A stretch of 10,422 nt of DNA from Planctomycetota bacterium (GTDB lineage: Bacteria > Planctomycetota > Planctomycetia > Pirellulales > Lacipirellulaceae), in assembly GCA_022615465.1 (NCBI GenBank), contig JAKEGR010000238.1:1-10422 (forward strand), read 5' to 3'. A program made the translations under genes and the position numbers. Below the pieces are notes generated by a model. The model had not been told where the DNA came from. It saw nothing but the letters and a program-made list of their open reading frames with translations, and did not search any database. Shown in pieces: positions 1-6,519 of this stretch (positions within the stretch are counted from its first letter, which is position 1; each line of letters begins with the position of its first letter).

Positions 1-3000
1 CCTTGCACCTTCGGTGCCATCGCCCGATCAAGCTGATCGAGCGTCATGTCAGTCAGCACGCCATCGGCAAGCACGCCAGCCGCATGCACGACGCCGCGCA
101 GCGGCGGGGCTTTTTTTGGCAACGCCTTCAGAGAAGCCGCGAGGGAACCAGCATCGGCAACATCACCTTGCAGCGTGAAAACGTTCGCCCCCTTTGCCCG
201 GAGCGATTCCAACTGCTGCCGTACTTCCTCCGACGGTTCACGACGGGACATGATTGCGATGGTGCCGGCCCCTTGCTCGGCCAGCCAGGCGGCAACCTGC
301 AAACCGAGCGCGCCCAATCCGCCCGTGATGAGGTACGTGCCGTCGCCACGAACCAGCGAGACTCGCGAATCGTGACATTCGGGTTCTTGACTTTCGACAC
401 GCGACAAGCGACTCACCATCGACACCACCACTTTACCGATGTTTTTCCGCTGCGACATGTAGCGAAATGCGTCGATGGTTCCTTCCGTTTCAAATCGCGT
501 TAACATGAGCGGCTGATAGAAACCCGATTCGAAGGTTTCCATCACTTCCGCGAACAGACCACGAATGTCCTCGGGTCGTTGCCGCAACATCCGATCGAGA
601 TCGATCGCAAAGTAGGACAGATTGTCCTGAAACGGCAGCAAACCGATCATGCGGTTTTGATAGATGTCTGTCTTGCCAATTTCCAGAAACCGGCCGTAGG
701 ACCGCAGAATCGACAGGCTCTTCGTGATCGCCTCGCCGGGGAGCGAATTGAGTACGACGTCGACGCCCTGTCGCTCAGTCTCCGCGAGGATCTCGTCGGC
801 AAACGCCGTGGTGCGGCTGCTATAGACGTGCTTGACGCCGAGTGAACGCAAAAAGTCGCGTTTCTCGTCGCTGCCCGCCGTCGCGAAAATCTCGGCGCCG
901 ATCTGCTGGGCAATCTGAATCGCGGCCAGACCAACGCCGCCGGCACCAGCGTGGATCAACACGCGTTCGCCCGGCCGCAGTTGCGCAAGCCGCACCAGGC
1001 CATAATAAGCCGTCAGAAACGTGATCGGGATCGTGCAGGCTTCGTCATGATCGATCGACTTCGGCTTGTGGACAAGGGCGTACTCAGCCGTGCGGGCATG
1101 CGAGGCAAACGCATACGGCGCGACGCCAAACACTTCGTCTCCCACGCGGAATCGAGTCACACCCGCGCCGACGTCCGTGACAACGCCGGATGCCTCGATG
1201 CCCAGCGGCACGATCGCGTCCTTGATTCCAGGGTAAAGGCCGAGCGCCTTGAGCACGTCGCTGAAGTTCAGGCCGGTCGCATGGACTTGGAGTTCCACTT
1301 GGCCGGGTTGCGGCGGCTCGCGCTCGACGGGCACGAATCGCAGGGCATCGAACGAGCCGGCTTGCGTGATGCGGAGTTGGAAAGGTTTGCCGGCGGGAAT
1401 CGCGAGCGTGGCTCCCCGTGGTTCGGCTGGACTTTCGACGAGCGATGGATCGCGCACCAGTCGGGGGACGAACCGCCGGCCATCTCGGAAGGCGATTTGA
1501 CCTTCCCCGCCGCTTACATACTTAGCAGAGATTTCTTCGGCAATCGCGCGAGATGCTTTATCAACCTCTCCCAGGACGCACTTCGGATCGAGGTCCAAGA
1601 GCCGCGGGGTGAAATCAGGAAGCTCCGTCGCGGCCACTCGCCCAAGTCCAAGCAACGGTGACTGTTCCACGGCCACGCCCTTGGCTCCGCTCAACGCCTG
1701 CGCACCGGCAGTGACAAACCACAGCGGCGGTGACCCCGCGAGCGAGGCCCTCGCTAGACCCCGAATCAATTGGACCGCGCTGCCGCAGCCGAGCCGGCGC
1801 GCGGTGTTCCATGTTCCGTCCGATTCGCGGGCGACTCGTTGGCGCTCGACCGTTGAGGTGCCATTCAATGCCGGTATATCAAGCGACCACAGATGCATGA
1901 CGCCGAGGCATGGCTGATTCTTGGCCACGAACACCTGTTCGAACAGTTGTCGGTAGTGGCTCTCGTCGAGCGGATCGATCTGTGCCACCGCGTGCTTATC
2001 ATGCTTGCCGTTACCCGAGCCACCCCTCTGCCCTTGGAACCGCTTGCCCGCCTCAACCAGCACACTGGCTTCGCCGCGTTCGGAAAGCCGGTCGGCCAAA
2101 GCGCGGCCGACGCCATGCGCATCGGCAAAGATGAGCCAAGCGCCCGCTCGCGGGGCGGCCAAGCCCCCGCCGGCCGATTCATCCCGTGGCTGCTCCCGCC
2201 AATCGACCCGGTATAGCCACTCGCTCGTGTCCACGGGCGATTGCGTCATGCTGCCACGGCCGATTCGCTGCACGGCAACACCCTCCATCGCAACGAGCAC
2301 TTCGCCAGCGGCATCCACCAGGTAAACGTTGCCTTCGACACGCTCCGGGCTGGGACCGGATTCCGACGATGTGCGCACTGCGTACGTGAATAGCGGCTGC
2401 GAGCAATCCTCAATCGCCCGGGCGACTTGCACCTGCCGCACACCAACCGGCATATAGGTAAACGGACTGAACGATCCGTTCTCCTCCAATGGTACGGCAC
2501 CTGCCATCGACTGCAGCATCGCGTCCCCCATCGCTGGATGCACATGATACTTGTCAGCCTCGCGGAGAACGGAGTCGGCAAGCGCGACACGGGCTACGGC
2601 ATCGTCTGGTCCACGGTGCAGGTCATCAAGCACCTGAAACGCTGGGCCGTAAACAAGCCCACGTTCCGCCATCAGTTGGTAGAACTCGTCACGCGACGTG
2701 GTGCTTACTGCCCGCTGGCGTACGGCAGCCAAATCGATCGTCTGGCAGCACATCCCCACCACGTTCGTCTCGCCCGCTTTCGGGGCATGGGCAAGATTCG
2801 CCTCGTGGACAAGCCGTCCCGTCGCATGCATCAGCCAGGCCGCGTTCTTGCCAACCTCATCCACCGGGCGGCTGTAAATCTCGAAGGTCGACTCGCCGGC
2901 CGATTCCGGGGTCAGCGAAATCTGCACACGCCGACGCATGCCTTCCGGAAGGAACATCGCCTGCTGAATGACGACATCGGCCAGTCCATGTCGGCCCTGA

Positions 3001-6000
3001 CCGAACAACAGCCCTGCCGCGGCGAGACCCTGCTCGACGGTTGCTGCCGCGGGCGTAACGGGCGATCCCTGCACCTGATGATCGTTCAAATATGCCGGCG
3101 AGTGAGCGCTAAGCGTTGTTTCAAACAGCGTGTTCGTCCAGACAGTGGACAGTCGGGAACCTAGCAGCGGGTGGCCGCTTGACGTCCCCGTGGTCGAGGT
3201 GATTCCCGCCCCGTCCTGGGAAAACGACCGCCGCAATGCCGGATTCAGTGTGTGCCAATGCCGCGATCGCTCGAATGGGTAATTCGGCAGCAGCAACCGG
3301 CGTCGCCGCCAGGGCCGATCCCAACCGCGCCAATCAATTCGGCCGCCACGAACATAAAACTCGGCAACGGCTGCCGCGATCGTTTGCCAATCGTCCTGCC
3401 CTTGCCGCAACGAGGGCAACCACGCCGATTCCAACTCCGGAACGCACCGCCGCCCCATGCCCAGCAGGCTGGCCGTTGGACCTATTTCCAGAATGATCGT
3501 CGGCTTCGCCTCGGCGATGCGGGCCATGCCCTCGGCAAACTGCACCGTGTTGCGGAGGTGGTCGCGCCAGTATCTGGCCGATGGTGTTTCCACCATCACG
3601 CGGCCGGTGAGATTGGCCACGAGCGGAACTTGTGGCGCGTGAAACTCGATCGACGAGGCGAATTGCTCGAACGGGTCCAGCATCTCGTCCATCAGCGACG
3701 AATGGAACGCGTGCGACACATTCAGCATCTTCACCTGCACGCCATCGGCCGCGAATTTCTCCGCCAGCCTTTCCACGTCCTCCGCGTTGCCCGAAATGAC
3801 CGTATTCTCCGGACCATTGACGACGGCAACGACCACCTCGCCCCCGCGCGCTGTTATCTCCGCGGCGACCTGCTGCGGCGCGGCGAACACGACCGCCATC
3901 TTGCCACGCCGCTTCACGCTCTGCATCAGCCGGGCACGCTCGGCGATCAACGCCAGGCCGTCTTCCAGACTCATCACGCCGGCGACGCAGGCTGCCGCAT
4001 ATTCGCCGACGCTGTGACCTAGCACGATATCCGGCACGACGCCCCACGACCGCCACAATTCGGCCAGCGCGTATTCGAGGGCAAATAGCGCCGGCTGCGT
4101 ATACTGCGTCTGATGAATGAGCGCGCCAGGATCGTCCGGTGGCGAAATCGCTTCAGCGGGCGGGTAAAGAACGTCAACAAGCGATTGCCCGCCCCAGATG
4201 CCACGCAGAATTGCATCGCACCGATCCATCGCCCGCCGAAACACGGGCTGAGATTCAACCAGGCCCCGGCCCATGCCAACGTATTGCAATCCCTGGCCGG
4301 TAAACAGAAACGCCACCTTGGGCCAACCGAGTGTCCGAACGGTGGCTTGCCTGAGACCTGCCGGCCGCTGGCCAGCCGCGAACGACGCGAGTTGCTCGCG
4401 AAGGTGAACACGATCCGGGGCGGCGATCGCGGCCCGATGATTGAAGTCAGCACGGCCCGTGTTTCCGGAATAACACACGTCGGCAGCCGTGCCATTCGGG
4501 TGCTCGTCAAGCCAGGCGGCCAATCGCTCGGCCTGCCGCGCCAGCGACGATTCGGTCTTGCCCGAAAGCTTCAACACGTGCCATGGTCGCTCCGGGGAGT
4601 CCGCCGCGGTCGGCGACGTATTCTCTGGCCTGATTGCCGCCGCCGACTCGAGAATCAGATGCGTATTCGTTCCGCCAAAGCCGAACGAACTGACACCGGC
4701 CCGGCGTGGCTGTTCGCCGCGAGGCCAGGCGACCGGTCCCGTTGGAATCGCCAGCCGGGTGCCATCCAAGGTGATATGGGGATTGAGCTTTTCGAAATTG
4801 GCTTGCCGTGCGAACTCGTCGTGTTGCATCATCAGCACGACTTTGATCAACCCCGCCACGCCCGACGCCGTCTCCATATGCCCGACGTTGGCCTTGACGC
4901 TCGATACATAACAAGGCGGCTTGGCATCAGTCGCCGCGTGGAATACCTCACTGAGCGCCTGCATCTCAATCGGATCGCCCAGCGGCGTGCCCGTGCCATG
5001 CGCTTCGATGCAGTCGATGTCGTCGGGCGTGAGGCCTGCTTGCTTCAAGGCACCGCGAATACACTCCACCTGCGATTGACTGTTCGGCGCGCTGATCCCC
5101 GATGTGCGGCCATCTTGATTCACGCTCGTGGCCCGCAACACGCCAAGAATCTGGTCGCCATCGCGCTCGGCGTCCGCCAGTCGCTTGAGAAACACCAACC
5201 CACAGCCTTCACCTCGCACGTAGCCATTCGCACCGGCATCGAAAGGACGGCAGACTCCATCGGGCGACAGCATGCGCGCTTTGGAGAAGGCGATCGTCGT
5301 CTCCGGCGTGAGAATCATGTTCACGCCGCCGGCCAGCGCTGCGTCGGACTCGCCACGCCGCAAGCTCTCGACCGCGAAATGAATTGCCAGCGACGAGCTG
5401 CTACAGGCCGTGTCGACCGATGCACTCGGCCCGTGAAAATCAAAAACATACGACAGCCGGTTGGCGGCAATCGACAGCGCGTTGCCCGTGCCCATGTGGG
5501 CGTCGATGTGCTGGAAATAGTCGTCGTACGGCATGCACACCTTCGAATAGTCGGTTCCGCCGATGCCGACGAACACGCTGGTCCGTGTGCCCGCCATCTG
5601 GTCCGCCGGCCGGCCGGCGTTTTCCATCGCCTCCCAGGCGACTTCCAGCAGCAGCCTCTGTTGCGGGTCCATGCGGGCCGCTTCACGAGGCGTGATGCCG
5701 AAGAACTGCGGGTCGAACTGGTCCGGCTGGTGGATCAGCGCCGCCCAACGCACCGACATCTTGCCCGGCGTCTCGCCCGTGGGATCGTAAAATTCCTCTG
5801 GATCCCAACGTTCAGGCGGCACTTCCGTGGCGGCGTTGACACCGTCGCGAATCAGCCGCCAGTAGGCCGTCAGATCGGGTGCGCCGGGAAAACGGCAGGC
5901 CATGCCGATGATCGCGATCGGCTCGGCTGCCGGATGGCGGTCCTTGGCCAGCCGCGTCTCCAACAGCTTCCGCTGGGCGGGGGAAAGTTCGGCCAGTCGT

Positions 6001-6017
6001 TGTGCCAGATCGCTCAT
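1..6017 (-). CDS. Reducing type I polyketide synthase, KS-AT-DH-ER-KR (3' end outside window)
   Basis: A single frame is open from the ATG at 6017 to the left edge (2005 complete codons, no stop). It encodes a multidomain enzyme that builds a reduced acyl chain from CoA-activated units. Visible domains: a short charged N-terminal helix, possibly for docking (1-30); ketosynthase (about 33-458) with Cys205 in DTACSSS, His340 in EAHGTGT and His380 in NVGH; acyltransferase (about 565-870) with Ser669 in GHSVGEY and HAFH at 769-772, the usual malonyl-CoA signature; dehydratase (about 949-1225) with His980 in HxxxGxxxxP and Asp1165 in DAMLQ; the structural half of a ketoreductase (about 1268-1530); enoylreductase (about 1540-1850) with the nucleotide motif AGAGGVG at 1690-1696; and the ketoreductase catalytic half from about 1890 with TGGLGALG at 1898-1905 and LAD at 1983-1985, which suggests a B-type KR. 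No methyltransferase domain is seen. The KR catalytic Tyr and any ACP or thioesterase lie beyond the window. The product is unknown. The start has only a weak GAG ribosome-binding signal, but the next upstream codons give no better choice. Confidence 0.95.
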   Translation of the reverse strand, partial: MSDLAQRLAELSPAQRKLLETRLAKDRHPAAEPIAIIGMACRFPGAPDLTAYWRLIRDGVNAATEVPPERWDPEEFYDPTGETPGKMSVRWAALIHQPDQFDPQFFGITPREAARMDPQQRLLLEVAWEAMENAGRPADQMAGTRTSVFVGIGGTDYSKVCMPYDDYFQHIDAHMGTGNALSIAANRLSYVFDFHGPSASVDTACSSSSLAIHFAVESLRRGESDAALAGGVNMILTPETTIAFSKARMLSPDGVCRPFDAGANGYVRGEGCGLVFLKRLADAERDGDQILGVLRATSVNQDGRTSGISAPNSQSQVECIRGALKQAGLTPDDIDCIEAHGTGTPLGDPIEMQALSEVFHAATDAKPPCYVSSVKANVGHMETASGVAGLIKVVLMMQHDEFARQANFEKLNPHITLDGTRLAIPTGPVAWPRGEQPRRAGVSSFGFGGTNTHLILESAAAIRPENTSPTAADSPERPWHVLKLSGKTESSLARQAERLAAWLDEHPNGTAADVCYSGNTGRADFNHRAAIAAPDRVHLREQLASFAAGQRPAGLRQATVRTLGWPKVAFLFTGQGLQYVGMGRGLVESQPVFRRAMDRCDAILRGIWGGQSLVDVLYPPAEAISPPDDPGALIHQTQYTQPALFALEYALAELWRSWGVVPDIVLGHSVGEYAAACVAGVMSLEDGLALIAERARLMQSVKRRGKMAVVFAAPQQVAAEITARGGEVVVAVVNGPENTVISGNAEDVERLAEKFAADGVQVKMLNVSHAFHSSLMDEMLDPFEQFASSIEFHAPQVPLVANLTGRVMVETPSARYWRDHLRNTVQFAEGMARIAEAKPTIILEIGPTASLLGMGRRCVPELESAWLPSLRQGQDDWQTIAAAVAEFYVRGGRIDWRGWDRPWRRRRLLLPNYPFERSRHWHTLNPALRRSFSQDGAGITSTTGTSSGHPLLGSRLSTVWTNTLFETTLSAHSPAYLNDHQVQGSPVTPAAATVEQGLAAAGLLFGQGRHGLADVVIQQAMFLPEGMRRRVQISLTPESAGESTFEIYSRPVDEVGKNAAWLMHATGRLVHEANLAHAPKAGETNVVGMCCQTIDLAAVRQRAVSTTSRDEFYQLMAERGLVYGPAFQVLDDLHRGPDDAVARVALADSVLREADKYHVHPAMGDAMLQSMAGAVPLEENGSFSPFTYMPVGVRQVQVARAIEDCSQPLFTYAVRTSSESGPSPERVEGNVYLVDAAGEVLVAMEGVAVQRIGRGSMTQSPVDTSEWLYRVDWREQPRDESAGGGLAAPRAGAWLIFADAHGVGRALADRLSERGEASVLVEAGKRFQGQRGGSGNGKHDKHAVAQIDPLDESHYRQLFEQVFVAKNQPCLGVMHLWSLDIPALNGTSTVERQRVARESDGTWNTARRLGCGSAVQLIRGLARASLAGSPPLWFVTAGAQALSGAKGVAVEQSPLLGLGRVAATELPDFTPRLLDLDPKCVLGEVDKASRAIAEEISAKYVSGGEGQIAFRDGRRFVPRLVRDPSLVESPAEPRGATLAIPAGKPFQLRITQAGSFDALRFVPVEREPPQPGQVELQVHATGLNFSDVLKALGLYPGIKDAIVPLGIEASGVVTDVGAGVTRFRVGDEVFGVAPYAFASHARTAEYALVHKPKSIDHDEACTIPITFLTAYYGLVRLAQLRPGERVLIHAGAGGVGLAAIQIAQQIGAEIFATAGSDEKRDFLRSLGVKHVYSSRTTAFADEILAETERQGVDVVLNSLPGEAITKSLSILRSYGRFLEIGKTDIYQNRMIGLLPFQDNLSYFAIDLDRMLRQRPEDIRGLFAEVMETFESGFYQPLMLTRFETEGTIDAFRYMSQRKNIGKVVVSMVSRLSRVESQEPECHDSRVSLVRGDGTYLITGGLGALGLQVAAWLAEQGAGTIAIMSRREPSEEVRQQLESLRAKGANVFTLQGDVADAGSLAASLKALPKKAPPLRGVVHAAGVLADGVLTDMTLDQLDRAMAPKVQ

Positions 6018-6143
6018 GGAAAGCTCGATTGCCCCGACCAAATCGCCCAAAAAACTCACTTTACCGAAACCTCTACAGGCTAACAGCTTGGGCGGCGCAA
6101 GTAAACTCTCGGTGGGATAAGCCTTAGCCGCATCGTGGCGTCC
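6018..6143. other. PKS upstream region, no confident element
   Basis: This is the PKS-proximal part of the divergent intergenic region. It must hold most of the PKS 5' untranslated region and perhaps its promoter. On the minus strand I see a TATAAA (complement of 6165-6170) but no convincing -35 partner 16-18 bases upstream. A T-rich run lies about 30 bases before the PKS start. No open frame here looks like a protein and I found no strong hairpin. Confidence 0.5.
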
Positions 6144-6172
6144 TTGCCGTCCGCCGTTCTGGTCTTTATAGT
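6144..6172 (+). promoter_or_regulatory. Candidate sigma70-type promoter for the riboswitch-transporter transcript
   Basis: TTGCCG at 6144-6149 (four of six matches to TTGACA) and TATAGT at 6167-6172 (five of six matches to TATAAT) are separated by exactly 17 bases. Transcription would begin near 6179, about six bases before the first helix of the riboswitch aptamer at 6185. That placement supports the call more than the hexamers alone do. Planctomycete promoters are poorly characterised, so this remains a prediction. Confidence 0.5.
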
Positions 6173-6184
6173 AGTTTTCATGTG

Positions 6185-6323
6185 CAGCCTAATCCCGCGC
6201 CGGTTGGCGTGGAAACGGGGGACCCAACGTGTCTGCCTGCGATGGCGGACGCTGGGGCGTGGATCCGCAAGATCGGATCGGGGGACTTTCAAACCCTAGC
6301 CCGGCAGCTAACCTCGTCGGCTG
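6185..6323 (+). promoter_or_regulatory. c-di-AMP riboswitch aptamer (ydaO/yuaA type)
   Basis: This RNA element is expected to bind cyclic di-AMP and control the downstream transporter; most members turn expression off when ligand is bound. The 3' signature CAGCTAACCTCGTCGGC (6305-6321) is nearly the family consensus. The 5' GCCTAATCC (6187-6195) matches the consensus GCCGAATCC at all but one position, and GGGGGACCC (6217-6225) matches the internal conserved block. Helices that can be drawn: P1 CAGCC 6185-6189 with GGCTG 6319-6323; CCCG 6194-6197 with CGGG 6216-6219, enclosing CGCC 6198-6201 with GGCG 6206-6209; CCCA 6223-6226 with TGGG 6253-6256, enclosing a hairpin of 6229-6237 with 6244-6252; GATCCG 6262-6267 with CGGATC 6274-6279; and GGG 6282-6284 with CCC 6294-6296. 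The GGGGTGAATC-like strand after 6253 is the least conserved part. The downstream gene (a YdaO/KimA-like permease) is the classic partner. Confidence 0.9.
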
Positions 6324-6345
6324 GCCCGAACGCGTGTCTCGGGCC
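6323..6345 (+). terminator. GC-rich hairpin directly after the aptamer, possible expression platform
   Basis: GGCCCGA (6323-6329) pairs perfectly with TCGGGCC (6339-6345) around a nine-base loop. The stem begins at the last base of riboswitch helix P1, a place where an attenuator is expected. The sequence after it is TGTGTTG rather than a run of T, so it is a poor intrinsic terminator by the usual rule. It might act as a pause or Rho-linked element, or simply cap the aptamer. No alternative antiterminator pairing was found by eye. Confidence 0.35.
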
Positions 6346-6387
6346 TGTGTTGAAAGGGTACTTCCGCCGTGGAATGATGCGAGGCAC

Positions 6388-6404
6388 GCGGACCAACCGT
6401 CCGC
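6388..6404 (+). other. Second leader hairpin
   Basis: GCGGAC (6388-6393) pairs with GTCCGC (6399-6404) around a five-base loop, giving a six-base-pair stem in the untranslated leader between the riboswitch and the transporter start. It is not followed by a T run. Its role, if any, is unknown. The rest of the leader (6346-6519) shows no recognisable element apart from the ribosome-binding site. Confidence 0.25.
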
Positions 6405-6507
6405 CTGGGGCATCCGTAACGCCGCGATCCGGCACGGGTTGTTCTGCCGCCGACGTCATTCCATCAAGCGACCAAGCGCCCCGTGTGCTTTTCGGGATAT
6501 TGGTCTC

Positions 6508-6510
6508 AGG
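6508..6510 (+). promoter_or_regulatory. Weak ribosome-binding site for the transporter
   Basis: AGG within CTCAGG ends nine bases before the ATG at 6520. It is weak but is the best signal near any candidate start of this frame, and supports the ATG at 6520. Confidence 0.4.
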
Positions 6511-6519
6511 TTGCTTTCC

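Noticed and set aside
951..1661. Plus-strand 236-codon frame opposite the enoylreductase
   Set aside because: The minus strand encodes an intact enoylreductase here, including the AGAGGVG motif, so this is a shadow frame.
1268..2200. A methyltransferase domain between DH and ER
   Set aside because: No SAM-binding glycine motif is visible; the segment starting LYRVDWRE fits the structural half of a split ketoreductase.
3334..4056. Minus-strand 240-codon frame within the PKS acyltransferase region
   Set aside because: It is in a different frame from the GHSVGEY and HAFH motifs, which read through cleanly in the PKS frame; its composition is Gly/Arg-rich and unlike a protein.
1..6017. Possible frameshift or pseudogene in the PKS, because several shorter minus frames overlap it
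   Set aside because: KS, AT, DH, ER and KR motifs were checked at several positions and all fall in the one frame that starts at 6017, with no stop.
4113..6083. A 656-codon plus-strand open frame opposite the PKS
   Set aside because: It mirrors the KS and AT coding sequence, is extremely rich in Arg and His, and has no recognisable domain. The minus frame carries all the conserved catalytic motifs. It is a GC-rich antisense shadow.
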